This document shows, in pieces, positions 39,877 through 49,637 of a stretch of 64,000 nt of DNA (positions are counted from its first letter, which is position 1; each line of letters begins with the position of its first letter). The position numbers and the translations under genes are program-made. The notes under the pieces were generated by a model. It was not told the DNA's origin, searched no databases, and was given only the letters and a program-made list of their open reading frames with translations. This stretch comes from an uncultured Pelagibacteraceae bacterium (GTDB lineage Bacteria; Pseudomonadota; Alphaproteobacteria; Pelagibacterales; Pelagibacteraceae), in contig CABYYJ010000006.1 in NCBI GenBank assembly GCA_902523185.1, positions 1 to 64,000 on the forward strand, in the 5' to 3' direction.

Positions 39877-42060
39877 TTAAATTGTTCTCCTTATTTCTTC
39901 AGATATATAAGACTCGATCACATCTTTCTCTTTAAAATCAATAAAATCTCTTATACTTATTCCGCATTCAAAACCAGTTCCGACTTCTTTTACTTGATCT
40001 TTTTCCCTGTATATCGAAAGAATTTCCCCATTATACACAACCACACCATCTCTAATAATTCTTGCTCTTGATTTACTTTTTATTTCGCCGCTAATTACCT
40101 TCGATCCAGCGATTTTTCCAGCATTTGATACTTTAAAAATCTTTTTAATTTCTGCACTACCTAAAATAGTCTCTTTAATATCTGGCTCTAATAGACCAGA
40201 TAAAGATTTTTCAACAAAATCTAAGGCTTCATAAATTATGTTAAAAAATTTGATATCTATTTTTTGTTCTTCTGCTAACTTTTTAGCTTCTCTGTTTGGT
40301 TTAACATTAAAACCTATTAGTATAGCATTAGAAGCTTTTGCAAGAGATACATCAGTTTCATTGATCATACCAATATCTGATAAAATAATCTTTGCTTCAA
40401 CTTCTTTGTGTTCAATTTTATTTATAGCCATTTTTAAAGCTTCACTTGATCCTTGAACATCTGATTTTATGACAATATTTAACTCATCTTTTTCTTTTAA
40501 ATTTTCAAAAAGTGTAGTCTTATCTTTAGCTATTAATTGATTTTTAGCTTTTTTAGTTTTTTTAAATTCTGATAACTTTTTAGCTTCTTCCTCATTTTTT
40601 GTAACTAGAAATTCTGCACCTGCATATGCTGTACTGTTCATACCAAGTATTTCTACCGGCATTGATGGGGAGGCTTCATTAACTGATTTACCTTCATAGC
40701 TAATCATAGCTCGAATTTTTCCCCAAGTATCACCACAAATAAAATAATCTCCCCGTTTTAAATTTCCATTGCTAATTAAAATTGTGGATACCGGACCCTT
40801 ACCTTTGTCAATTTTGGACTCTATTACAACACCTTTGGCATCGTCTGTAAAAGAGGCTTTCAAATCTAAAATTTCTGATTGTAATAAAATAGCTTCTTTA
40901 AGTTTATCTAAATTGATTTTTTTCAATGCTGAAACCTCAACAAATAATGTATCTCCACTCAAATCTTCTGCCACTAGCTCGTATTGCATCATTTCATTTT
41001 TAATTTTGCTTATATTTTTTTCTGGTAAATCACATTTATTAATCGCTACAATTATTGGAACCTTAGCAGCCTTAGCATGTTTAATTGCTTCTACTGTTTG
41101 AGGTTTGATCCCGTCATCTGCTGCAACAACTAGAACAACAATATCTGTAATTTTTGAACCTCTTGCCCTCATTTCAGTAAAAGCAGCATGACCAGGAGTA
41201 TCAATAAAAGTGATTAATTTATCGTCATTAGTTTTTACTTGATATGCACCAATGTGCTGAGTTATACCACCATGTTCGCTTGATACAACATTTGTATCTC
41301 TCAGCGAGTCAAGGAGAGAAGTTTTTCCGTGGTCTACGTGACCCATAATTGTTACTACTGGCGGTCTAACTTTAACCTCACCTTTTAAATTTTCTTTTAC
41401 TTTGCTCGACTCAATAGAAGGTTTATCATCAATAATAGGTTTATGACCAAACTCCTTAACAATATATTCAGCAGTATCTTTATCAATATTATGATTTATA
41501 GTCGCTACAACTTTCATATTAAATAAAAATTTTATTATCTCATTCGATTTCTCTGCCATTCGATTAGAGAGCTCTTGAATTGTTATTTGCTCAGGTATTT
41601 TTACTTCTCTTATTACTTTCTTAAATTCTTTTTTTTCATCACTATCTGGTTTATTTTTTTTCTCTTTTAATCGTGCTCGCTTGACAGATGCTAAACTTCT
41701 TTGTTTAATTTCAATTTCCTCCACATTTAAAGCTCTAGAAACAGTTAGTTTGAAATCTCTTTTATCTATAGGAGTTTTCAACTTTAATTTACTTTTTCCT
41801 GCTGGTTTGTTTTCTTTTTTGATAAAATCTTTAGTTGCTTGTTGTTCGATAAATTTTCGAGTGAAATTCTTTTTTTTTAAGTCTTTATTAAGATCAGTAT
41901 TAGCTACGGGGTTGACTCTATTAAAATTTTTACTGGGCCTTAATGGTTTTTTTTTATTTACAGAGAACGATTTTTTACCTGATGTGGAAATAGCGCTTGT
42001 ATCGATTTTTTTTTTTAAACTTGATGAGATAGTAAGTGTTTTTTTCTTATCTTTATCCAT
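39877..42060 (-). CDS. infB: Translation initiation factor IF-2
   Basis: The protein has 727 aa from ATG 42060, which lies 4 nt after the nusA stop; an upstream TTG at 42078 is unlikely. A lysine-rich N-terminus of about 150 aa precedes the IF2_N domain (TIQELSNRMAEKSNEIIKFL). The GTPase has PPVVTIMGHVDHGKTSLLD, DTPGHAAFTEMRARG and NKCDLPE. It positions fMet-tRNA on the 30S subunit. The N-terminal extension is shorter than in E. coli or Caulobacter. ylxR, usual between nusA and infB, is missing. Confidence 0.97.
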   Translation of the reverse strand: MDKDKKKTLTISSSLKKKIDTSAISTSGKKSFSVNKKKPLRPSKNFNRVNPVANTDLNKDLKKKNFTRKFIEQQATKDFIKKENKPAGKSKLKLKTPIDKRDFKLTVSRALNVEEIEIKQRSLASVKRARLKEKKNKPDSDEKKEFKKVIREVKIPEQITIQELSNRMAEKSNEIIKFLFNMKVVATINHNIDKDTAEYIVKEFGHKPIIDDKPSIESSKVKENLKGEVKVRPPVVTIMGHVDHGKTSLLDSLRDTNVVSSEHGGITQHIGAYQVKTNDDKLITFIDTPGHAAFTEMRARGSKITDIVVLVVAADDGIKPQTVEAIKHAKAAKVPIIVAINKCDLPEKNISKIKNEMMQYELVAEDLSGDTLFVEVSALKKINLDKLKEAILLQSEILDLKASFTDDAKGVVIESKIDKGKGPVSTILISNGNLKRGDYFICGDTWGKIRAMISYEGKSVNEASPSMPVEILGMNSTAYAGAEFLVTKNEEEAKKLSEFKKTKKAKNQLIAKDKTTLFENLKEKDELNIVIKSDVQGSSEALKMAINKIEHKEVEAKIILSDIGMINETDVSLAKASNAILIGFNVKPNREAKKLAEEQKIDIKFFNIIYEALDFVEKSLSGLLEPDIKETILGSAEIKKIFKVSNAGKIAGSKVISGEIKSKSRARIIRDGVVVYNGEILSIYREKDQVKEVGTGFECGISIRDFIDFKEKDVIESYISEEIRRTI

Positions 42061-42064
42061 AGCA

Positions 42065-43615
42065 TTATTTAAAAGCAATCTCTCTTGCGGCCATTATGAG
42101 TTCATCTGCTTCTTTTCTTGAAAGAGAAAACTCTTCAAGATATCCATTAATTCTTATTTTTTTTCCTTTTATTTCATCAAATCCACCGATGAGCTCATCA
42201 GAAGATAGGTCTGCAAAATCACTTATTTTTTTTATATTTTTTTGTCCTAAAATTACGAGCATTCCTTGTGTCATTCCTTTTAGATTAATCAATTTATCAT
42301 CGACACCCAATTCTTTTAATTTACTTGCAACAGCTTCTTTTTCTTTAATAAGAGTCTCTTTAGATCTACTTATAAGTTCCTTTGCTGTGTCTTCATCAAT
42401 CGCATCAATTTTTGAAATATTTTCTGGAGATGATTGTGCTATCTCTTCAATTGAAGTAAATCCTTCTGAAACCAAAAGCTGTCCAAGAGTTTCGTCGACT
42501 TCTAAGTTTTTTATTAAATTCTCTGTTCTGTCTTTAAATTCTGCCTGCCTTCTTTCTGAGTCCTCTTTATCAGTGAGAATATCTATTTCATAGTTTGTTA
42601 ATTTTGATGCAAGTCTAACATTTTGTCCCCTTCTACCAATAGCCTTACTTAAGTTTTCCTCTGTTAAAATTATGTCTATTCTCTTATTATCTTGATCAAT
42701 TAAAACTTTCTGTATTTCTGCTGGTGATAAAGATTCTGAAATTAAAGTAGGCAGATCTTCTGTCCACTTAATGATATCAATTTTTTCTCCATGTAACTCA
42801 TTCACTATTGTTTGTACTCTGCTACCTCTCATTCCTACGCATGCTCCCACGGGATCTATTGAGGAGTCTTGAGAATGAACACAGATTTTAGCTCTGCTTC
42901 CAGGATCTCTAGCAACAGATTTTATTTCAATTATTCCTTCGTAAATTTCTGGAACTTCTTGAAAAAATAATCTTGCTAAAAATTGTGGATGAGCTCTAGA
43001 TAGAAAAATTTGATGACCCTTAAGTTCTTTTTTTACTTCATAGCAGTAAGCCTTTACTCGATCACCTGTTTTTAAGATTTCGCGAGGTATTAGCTCATCT
43101 TTTTTGATTACCCCCTCTGCTTTACCTAAGTCAACAATGACATTTCCGTATTCCAATCTTTTGATTATACCACTTAGTATTTGACCTTGCTTGTCTATGA
43201 AATCCTCATATTGTCTATTTTTTTCCGCTTCTCTAACCCGGCTACTAATTACTTGTTTTGCGCTCTGCGCAGCGATTCTTCCAAAATCAATTTGAGGTAA
43301 TTCTTCATAAATTTTTTCTCCAACTTTCAAGTTTTGATTCTTTGGATAAAACTTTTTTGCATCTTGAACAGATATTTCTCTCGAAGAATCCTCTACTTTT
43401 TCAACAATATCTAAAACTTTTTGAATTTTAATCTCGCCATTTTCCCTATCAATAACTACTTCTATGTTATTATCATTTCCAAACTTTGTAAGAGCTGCCT
43501 TTTGAATCGCACTTTCCATTGATCCAATTACAAGTTCTTTATCAATAGATTTTTCGTTAGCAACTGCTTCTACTATCCTTAACAGCTCAAGCTTATCTAA
43601 ACCTCTGTTTAACAT
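42065..43615 (-). CDS. nusA: Transcription termination/antitermination factor NusA
   Basis: The protein has 516 aa from ATG 43615. An upstream in-frame ATG at 43663 would place the terminator hairpin inside the gene and lacks a ribosome-binding site. The chosen start has AGGAGC (43622-43627) 6 nt away. The N-domain (ELLRIVEAVANEKSIDKELV), S1 domain, KH1 (VGACVGMRGSRVQTIV), KH2 (LSKAIGRRGQNVRLA) and two C-terminal helix-hairpin-helix repeats are present. rimP, the usual gene before nusA, is absent. The intrinsic terminator directly upstream suggests NusA-responsive attenuation. Confidence 0.96.
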   Translation of the reverse strand: MLNRGLDKLELLRIVEAVANEKSIDKELVIGSMESAIQKAALTKFGNDNNIEVVIDRENGEIKIQKVLDIVEKVEDSSREISVQDAKKFYPKNQNLKVGEKIYEELPQIDFGRIAAQSAKQVISSRVREAEKNRQYEDFIDKQGQILSGIIKRLEYGNVIVDLGKAEGVIKKDELIPREILKTGDRVKAYCYEVKKELKGHQIFLSRAHPQFLARLFFQEVPEIYEGIIEIKSVARDPGSRAKICVHSQDSSIDPVGACVGMRGSRVQTIVNELHGEKIDIIKWTEDLPTLISESLSPAEIQKVLIDQDNKRIDIILTEENLSKAIGRRGQNVRLASKLTNYEIDILTDKEDSERRQAEFKDRTENLIKNLEVDETLGQLLVSEGFTSIEEIAQSSPENISKIDAIDEDTAKELISRSKETLIKEKEAVASKLKELGVDDKLINLKGMTQGMLVILGQKNIKKISDFADLSSDELIGGFDEIKGKKIRINGYLEEFSLSRKEADELIMAAREIAFK

Positions 43616-43627
43616 TTTATTGCTCCT

Positions 43628-43654
43628 AAAAAAAAATGGGCTACTGCCCATTTT
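43628..43654 (-). terminator. Intrinsic terminator/attenuator in front of nusA
   Basis: In the minus-strand transcript AAAATGGGC, loop AGTA and GCCCATTTT form a perfect 9-bp stem directly continuous with a T9 run (43636-43628). The nusA ribosome-binding site AGGAGC follows at once. No promoter fits between hairpin and start codon, so nusA transcription must pass through this hairpin from metK or from the 55 bp between metK and the hairpin. This is the strongest terminator-like element found in the window. Confidence 0.85.
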
Positions 43655-43709
43655 GATATTCAATAATTTTTTTAATATTTAGAAGAAAATTAAGGTTTTT
43701 TCAAGATGT

Positions 43710-44870
43710 CTATTTAAATAAATCCGCTTTATCTGTTTTTTCCCAAGAAAATTCACCTTTATCTGTAGGTTTTCTTCCAAAGTGACCGTATGATGATGTG
43801 GTTTGATAAATTGGTTTATTGAGTTTTAACATTTCTCGTATTCCCCTAGGTGAGAGGTCAAAATTATCTTGGATAATATTCATTACTTTTTTTATTTTTT
43901 CTTCATCATTATCATCTAGTTTAACAAGTATAGAAAGTGGTTTAGAGACTCCAATAGCATATGCTACTTGTATCAAACATTTTTTTGTGAGGCCTGAGGC
44001 GACAACATTTTTTGCGATATATCTTGCGGCATATGCAGCAGATCTATCAACCTTGGTTGGGTCTTTGCCTGAAAAAGCTCCTCCCCCATGTGGTGCTGAG
44101 CCACCGTAAGTATCAACAATTATCTTTCTTCCAGTAAGTCCTGTGTCTCCATCTGGCCCTCCAATTATAAATTGACCGGTTGGATTAATATAAATTTCAT
44201 CAGACGATAAATCTTTTAAAAGATTTGAAGGGATGGATTTTTTTATATATGGAACAACTAAATCTTTTACCTTTTTTTGATCAAGGTCTTTTGAATGTTG
44301 TGTAGAGATAACTATAGATGTTACTTTTGTTGGTTTATCTTTTTCATACATCATTGTAACTTGACTTTTATTATCTGGTTCTATTCCATTTAATAAACCT
44401 TTTTTTCTATCTTCTGCCATTAATCTTAATATTTTGTGAGAGTAATGTATGGGTGCCGGCATTAATTCTTCGGTTTCATCGCACGCGTATCCAAACATTA
44501 GTCCTTGATCACCTGCGCCGTCATCTTTGTTCTCTTTTGAATCTACTCCCATAGCAATATCAGATGATTGTTCGTGTAAAAAACTTTCAATCTGAGCATT
44601 TTTCCAGCTGAAGCCTTTTTGATCGTATCCAATTTCTTTAATACACTCTCTTACTTTGGCGACCAATTCTTCTTTGTCAAATTTAGGACCTCTAGTTTCT
44701 CCAGCTAAGATAACCCTATTTGTTGTTGTTAAAGTTTCACAAGCTACCCTCGAATAGGGGTCTCTTGATAAATAAGTATCCACAACCATATCAGAAATCT
44801 TATCACTAACCTTATCTGGATGACCTTCTGAAACAGACTCGCTAGTGAACAAATAGTTATTTCTATCCAT
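43710..44870 (-). CDS. metK: S-adenosylmethionine synthetase
   Basis: The protein has 386 aa. The N-terminus [20 protein letters not shown], the loop [33 protein letters not shown] and [19 protein letters not shown] are textbook MetK motifs. It makes SAM from methionine and ATP. Its start overlaps lnt by 8 bp, so no room for a SAM riboswitch exists directly upstream. In relatives an XRE regulator lies before metK and trmB after it; both are missing. Confidence 0.97.
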   Translation of the reverse strand: MDRNNYLFTSESVSEGHPDKVSDKISDMVVDTYLSRDPYSRVACETLTTTNRVILAGETRGPKFDKEELVAKVRECIKEIGYDQKGFSWKNAQIESFLHEQSSDIAMGVDSKENKDDGAGDQGLMFGYACDETEELMPAPIHYSHKILRLMAEDRKKGLLNGIEPDNKSQVTMMYEKDKPTKVTSIVISTQHSKDLDQKKVKDLVVPYIKKSIPSNLLKDLSSDEIYINPTGQFIIGGPDGDTGLTGRKIIVDTYGGSAPHGGGAFSGKDPTKVDRSAAYAARYIAKNVVASGLTKKCLIQVAYAIGVSKPLSILVKLDDNDEEKIKKVMNIIQDNFDLSPRGIREMLKLNKPIYQTTSSYGHFGRKPTDKGEFSWEKTDKADLFK

Positions 44871-46422
44871 TATTTTTTTTGTAAAATTTAAAGATAAAAA
44901 TATATGTAATTAAAAGTAGGTAAAATATCAAATCATTTTTGTTTTTATTTTTACTTTTTATTAAAGGAACTTGTAATTCAATATTTCCAGCTTCTAAATT
45001 GTTGAGTTTTTTAACTATCAAACCTTTATTGTCAATAATTGCACTTATACCTTTATTAGTTGATCTAACTAGAAATGAATTACTTTCTATAGCTCTAAAT
45101 ATTGCTTTAGCAAAATGCTGGCTTGGGCCAATAGAATTTCCAAACCATCCATCTTCAGAAATATTAACAATTAAATTTGTATTTTGATTATTGCTCTGTA
45201 TAAGTTTTGTAAAAATAATTTCGTAACATATTAAAGGTAAAATATTTAAATCGTCAAAAATTATATTTTTTTGATCGGCACCTTTTAAAAAAGATCCATG
45301 CCCCTCAGTAATTTTTTTTAAACCAAATTTATTTAATACTTTCTCGAATGGTAAAAATTCACCAAATGGAACTAATTTTTGTTTTTTATACTCATGGAGT
45401 ATTTCCATTTTAGAATTAATAATTACTAAACTATTGTAAGTCCCTCCCTTTTTTTCATCAAATCTATTAATTCCAAACAAAATAAAGTGATTATTTTTAA
45501 AGTTTTCAAAAAAGATCTTCTTCAGTCCTGTTATTTCATTAAAGTTGTAACCACTGAACACGCCTTCAGGCCAAACATATAGTGTTTTTTTTCTTTCTTT
45601 TGGATCACTATACTTTATTAATTTTTGTAGCCTGGATTTTACTTCAATTTCAGAGAGGCCATATTTTAATATAAAGTTAGGAGATATAACTTTTACATTA
45701 AATTTTTTATCATAATTATTAAGAAATTTTTTATTTTGATTTATTGAATAACTACCATAAACGTAAAGGCAAAAAATAATTAATGGTATTGTTAAAAGTG
45801 AAAATATTTTTTTTAATAAATTAATTTTGAAAAATAAAACACTTGGGATCAAAAAAATTGTAATTAATATTAAGTTTAGAGCATACAAACCTATTGGATT
45901 TAAAATCTGAATGATTTCAGGACTCCAAGATAAACTGTAAGCCCACAAATTCCATGGAAATCCAGAGAAAATTTTAGCACGTATAAAATCACTGATGGCG
46001 AGACACGCTGACAATAAAAATATTGAATTTATATTCAATTTTAAATGAGGTCCTAAAAATACTATTATTAATGAGAAAAAAAGACTTAAAAATAATGGTA
46101 TAAAGATTAATCCAAATGGAATTAGTATTTTGAAAGTATCATCAAATGTTAAAGAATTTGTTATCCAGTGGATGCCACTTAAATAATATCCGAAACCAAA
46201 TGAAGTTCCAAAGATAAACAAATTTTTTCGAAATGGCTTTTTTCTAAAAGTACTTTGAGATTTTTTTTTTATGTAAATTATTAAGTAAAAAAGTAAAGGT
46301 AAAATGAAAAAATTTATTAAAAAAATATTAAATGGCTGAAAAGTGAAAACTGTCAATGTTCCTAAGCTGATAGGAATAAAAAATAATGTTAGAAACCTGT
46401 TATTTAAAAATTTTTCTATCAT
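44863..46422 (-). CDS. lnt: Apolipoprotein N-acyltransferase
   Basis: The protein has 519 aa. About six N-terminal membrane segments precede a nitrilase-like periplasmic domain with the catalytic triad: Glu in [10 protein letters not shown], Lys in [14 protein letters not shown] and Cys in [10 protein letters not shown] final membrane helix follows. It N-acylates lipoproteins in the inner membrane, consistent with the BON lipoprotein at 58030. It overlaps metK by 8 bp and ybeY by 4 bp. Confidence 0.94.
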   Translation of the reverse strand: MIEKFLNNRFLTLFFIPISLGTLTVFTFQPFNIFLINFFILPLLFYLIIYIKKKSQSTFRKKPFRKNLFIFGTSFGFGYYLSGIHWITNSLTFDDTFKILIPFGLIFIPLFLSLFFSLIIVFLGPHLKLNINSIFLLSACLAISDFIRAKIFSGFPWNLWAYSLSWSPEIIQILNPIGLYALNLILITIFLIPSVLFFKINLLKKIFSLLTIPLIIFCLYVYGSYSINQNKKFLNNYDKKFNVKVISPNFILKYGLSEIEVKSRLQKLIKYSDPKERKKTLYVWPEGVFSGYNFNEITGLKKIFFENFKNNHFILFGINRFDEKKGGTYNSLVIINSKMEILHEYKKQKLVPFGEFLPFEKVLNKFGLKKITEGHGSFLKGADQKNIIFDDLNILPLICYEIIFTKLIQSNNQNTNLIVNISEDGWFGNSIGPSQHFAKAIFRAIESNSFLVRSTNKGISAIIDNKGLIVKKLNNLEAGNIELQVPLIKSKNKNKNDLIFYLLLITYIFIFKFYKKNNG

Positions 46423-46883
46423 CTAATATATGAAAGAAATTTATTTTCTGCTTTTCTCATTTTTTCAAAATCCTTGTTTTTTTTATGATCGAACCCCAAA
46501 AGATGAGTAAGTCCATGTATCCATAACTTATTTAGCTCTAGTATAAAATTATTTATGTTATTTTTATCTTTAATTTTACTTAGATTTACAATTACATCTC
46601 CTAAATAAACTTCTCTATCATTTTGAAGTCTTTTTTTAAGTTCATTTTTTTCATAAAATGGAAAAGATAAAATATCGGTACTTTTATTTTTTTTTCTAAA
46701 TTTTTTATTTAACTTTTTAATGTGAACGTCCCCAGATAAAAGCAGTGTAAATAAAATATTTTTATTCCTATATTTTTTATATTTTTTATTTACTAAATTG
46801 ACTCTTTTCTCAATAAACACCCTTGGATCACCAATATATTTATGCCAACTTTTATTAGAGGTAACTACGTTAATTTTGATCAT
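46419..46883 (-). CDS. ybeY: Endoribonuclease YbeY
   Basis: The protein has 154 aa. The zinc motif HGLTHLLGFDHKKNKDFEKM (H-x3-H-x5-H) is intact, and STDILSFPF matches the family. YbeY acts in 16S rRNA 3' maturation and ribosome quality control. It overlaps phoH by 14 bp and lnt by 4 bp. corC, often between ybeY and lnt, is missing. Confidence 0.95.
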   Translation of the reverse strand: MIKINVVTSNKSWHKYIGDPRVFIEKRVNLVNKKYKKYRNKNILFTLLLSGDVHIKKLNKKFRKKNKSTDILSFPFYEKNELKKRLQNDREVYLGDVIVNLSKIKDKNNINNFILELNKLWIHGLTHLLGFDHKKNKDFEKMRKAENKFLSYIR

Positions 46884-47874
46884 CAGTGCTTTTTTTTTGA
46901 TAAGCCCTAATAATTTTCGAGACTAATGGATGTCTTACTACGTCGTTATGATCAAATTCTACAATTTTGATTTCTTTAATGTTTTTTAGTATATTTTTTG
47001 ATTTAATTAAACCCGATTGAGATTTATTTATTAAATCAATTTGTGAAGGATCTCCATTGACAATCAGTTTTGAGTTTTCTCCGATTCTAGTCAGAAACAT
47101 CTTAATTTGAGTTTCAGTAGCATTTTGAGCTTCATCTAAAATAGCGAAACAGTTTTTCAAAGTTCTTCCCCTCATGAAAGCTAAAGGAGCTATCTCAATT
47201 TCGCCTGACTCAATTTTTTTAACAATCTTTTCTGCTCCAAATAGTTCATATAGAGCGTCATAAAGTGGCCTTAAATAAGGATCAACTTTTTCTTTCATAT
47301 CACCGGGAAGAAAACCAAGTTTTTCTCCAGCTTCTACTGCTGGCCTAGATAAAATAACTCTTTCGATTTTCTTTTCTAAAAGCATTGTAACTCCTACTGA
47401 AACTGCTAAGAAACTTTTTCCAGTACCAGCTGGTCCTAAGGAAATAATAATATCATTTTCTTTTAAAGCTTTTATATAATCAGACTGTCTTTCTGATCTA
47501 GCTATAACAGTTTTTCTAGGAGTTTTTATCAGCTGTTTAAAAGATTTTACGATAGACTCTTTCAATTCAATATTTTTTTTCACTGAAAGCATTATATCCT
47601 CTTTTTCAATAACATTCGTTAAAAAATATTTATTACAAAGAAACTTTATAGCTTCACAGAAAATATGTATATTTTCTTTTTTTCCCTTGCATGTAATCGA
47701 ATTACCTCTAAAAAAAATATTTGTAGTAGTTATTCTTGAAAGTTCTTTTAAATTTTGATCAAATTGACCGACAATAGCCATTAAAGTTTCGTTATCGTTA
47801 ATTTGCAAATTTAATGTCTCATTATCAATTTTTTTTATTATTAAATTTTGATCCAACTTACTAATTTCAGACAT
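46870..47874 (-). CDS. ybeZ: PhoH-like ATPase (YbeZ)
   Basis: The protein has 334 aa. Walker A SLGPAGTGKSFLAVSVG, Walker B FAILDEAQNATETQIKMFLTR and the RPAVEAGEKLGFLPGDMKEKVDPYLRPLYD signature identify the PhoH/YbeZ family. It is a probable RNA helicase partner of YbeY. The adjacent overlap with ybeY supports joint function in rRNA processing. Confidence 0.95.
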   Translation of the reverse strand: MSEISKLDQNLIIKKIDNETLNLQINDNETLMAIVGQFDQNLKELSRITTTNIFFRGNSITCKGKKENIHIFCEAIKFLCNKYFLTNVIEKEDIMLSVKKNIELKESIVKSFKQLIKTPRKTVIARSERQSDYIKALKENDIIISLGPAGTGKSFLAVSVGVTMLLEKKIERVILSRPAVEAGEKLGFLPGDMKEKVDPYLRPLYDALYELFGAEKIVKKIESGEIEIAPLAFMRGRTLKNCFAILDEAQNATETQIKMFLTRIGENSKLIVNGDPSQIDLINKSQSGLIKSKNILKNIKEIKIVEFDHNDVVRHPLVSKIIRAYQKKSTDDQN

Positions 47875-47876
47875 AA

Positions 47877-49208
47877 CTATGCTGCAAAATCCTTATTTTT
47901 AAAATCTTCAATTTTGCCAAATAATGTGTTCTGGTTACCTTCATAAATTCTTACTTTTTCGATTTTACCTATTAAATTTTTCTCACTTTTTACAATTACA
48001 GAATTAAAATATTCATCTCTACCAAAATACTCACCTTTATTTCCTATTTTATTCTCAAACATTACAGAGGAGATTTTATTAAAAAGTCTTTTTCTATATT
48101 TAATTTTTATTTCCTCAGCAGTTTTTTGAAAATTTAACAGTCTATTTTTAGCTACTGTAATATCAGTTTTCTTCATCGTAGCTGCTGGTGTTCCAGGTCT
48201 CGGACTGTATATATAAGAATATGAATTAATAAAACTGACTTCCTTAAGTAATCTTAGAGTTTCTTCAAAATCTTTATCTGTTTCTCCAGGATAGCCAATT
48301 ATGAAATCACTTGAAAATTTAATTAGGGGGTTAGCTCTTTTTAACTCATTAATTATAAGTATGTAATCTTCTACAGAGTGATTTCTGCCCATATTTTTTA
48401 ATATTTTATTTGATCCACTTTGAACAGGTAAGTGTATAAGCGGCATCAATTTATTAAATTTTTTATGTGCTTGTATTAAATCTTTTGAAAAATCCAAAGG
48501 ATGTGAAGTTGTATATCTAATTCTTTTTAGATCTTCTATTTTAGAAATTTCGAAAATCAAGTCTGAAAGTTTTTTTCCCTCATAATTATATGCATTTACG
48601 TTTTGTCCAAGTAATGTAATCTCTTTCGCGCCATTATTAACTAAATTTTTGGTTTCAATAACCAATTCCTCTATAGATCTAGAATATTCTGGACCTCTAG
48701 TATAAGGCACTACACAAAATTTACAAAACTTATCACATCCTTCTTGAATGGTCAGAAATGAAGAGACATTACTATCAGAATTTTTAAAAAGATTTAAATA
48801 ATCAAATTTTTCAATCACATCAAAATCTGTTGAATCAATTTTACAAAGATTTTTTTCAATATTCAAAATAACTTCATTAAATTTATGATACGACTGAGGT
48901 CCAATCACAGCATCAATATATTTTTCTTTTTTAAGCAAAATTTCACCTTCTGCCTGCGCTACACAACCAGTTATCACTACTATTGGTTTATTCTTGTTTC
49001 TAAATATTTTTTTTATTCTTCCAACATCATGATAAACTTTTTCAGTAGCTTTTTCCCTAATGTGACATGTGTTTAAAACATAACAATCAGCTTCTTCTAT
49101 TTTGTCTGTTTTTTTATAATTTATATTTTTTGCAAAATCATAAATACGATTGCTATCGTATTCATTCATTTGACATCCAAAAGTTTTTATAAAAATTTTT
49201 TTTCCCAA
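47877..49208 (-). CDS. miaB: tRNA-2-methylthio-N6-dimethylallyladenosine synthase
   Basis: The protein has 443 aa. The N-terminal cluster cysteines lie in TFGCQMNEYDS, NTCHIREKA and TGCVAQAEG. The radical-SAM cysteines lie in EGCDKFCKFCVVPYTRGPE. A C-terminal TRAM domain is present. It methylthiolates i6A37 in tRNAs reading UNN codons. It starts 1 bp after fur on the same strand. Confidence 0.96.
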   Translation of the reverse strand: MGKKIFIKTFGCQMNEYDSNRIYDFAKNINYKKTDKIEEADCYVLNTCHIREKATEKVYHDVGRIKKIFRNKNKPIVVITGCVAQAEGEILLKKEKYIDAVIGPQSYHKFNEVILNIEKNLCKIDSTDFDVIEKFDYLNLFKNSDSNVSSFLTIQEGCDKFCKFCVVPYTRGPEYSRSIEELVIETKNLVNNGAKEITLLGQNVNAYNYEGKKLSDLIFEISKIEDLKRIRYTTSHPLDFSKDLIQAHKKFNKLMPLIHLPVQSGSNKILKNMGRNHSVEDYILIINELKRANPLIKFSSDFIIGYPGETDKDFEETLRLLKEVSFINSYSYIYSPRPGTPAATMKKTDITVAKNRLLNFQKTAEEIKIKYRKRLFNKISSVMFENKIGNKGEYFGRDEYFNSVIVKSEKNLIGKIEKVRIYEGNQNTLFGKIEDFKNKDFAA

Positions 49209-49209
49209 C

Positions 49210-49629
49210 TTATTTTTTTATTTTTGATCCATAAAGCTCTAATTTATGATCTACCAAATTATAGCCTAATTTTTTTGCAATTTTTTTTTGTAATTCCTCT
49301 ATATCTTTATCTACAAATTCGACGATTTCCCCGCTATTGATATCAATTAAATGATTGTGATCATCATTAATTTCATATCGCGCTTTTCCGGCTTTAAAAT
49401 CGTGTTTTACCAATATTCCAGACTCCTCAAAGAGTTTTACTGTTCTGTAGACTGTTGCAATACTTATTTTATCATCTATTGCTGTAACTCTTTTGTGAAG
49501 TTCATCAACGTCAGGGTGATCTTTAGAACCATAAATTTCTTTTGACTCTGAAAGTATTTTAGCAATAACTTTTCTTTGATCAGTTAGCCTTACACCTTTC
49601 TGTTTGCATTTTTCCTCTATAATACTCAT
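49210..49629 (-). CDS. fur: Fur/Mur-type metal-responsive regulator
   Basis: The protein has 139 aa. The DNA-binding domain has VRLTDQRKVIAKILSES and ISIATVYRTVKLFEESGIL. Metal ligands are in HPDVDELHKR and NDDHNHLIDINSGEIVEF. It is distinct from the Irr at 32444 and has the tsaB-fur-miaB position of alphaproteobacterial Fur/Mur, which often responds to manganese. Iron or manganese specificity cannot be read from sequence. Confidence 0.93.
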   Translation of the reverse strand: MSIIEEKCKQKGVRLTDQRKVIAKILSESKEIYGSKDHPDVDELHKRVTAIDDKISIATVYRTVKLFEESGILVKHDFKAGKARYEINDDHNHLIDINSGEIVEFVDKDIEELQKKIAKKLGYNLVDHKLELYGSKIKK

Positions 49630-49637
49630 AGCGTAAT

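Noticed and set aside
43616-43663. Longer NusA start at 43663
   Set aside because: It would code through the terminator hairpin, has no ribosome-binding site and adds residues absent from the family, whereas 43615 has a strong AGGAGC.
43655-43709. Possible SAM riboswitch or tRNA between metK and nusA
   Set aside because: The gap is 55 bp plus the hairpin, too short for either, and no conserved motif is seen.
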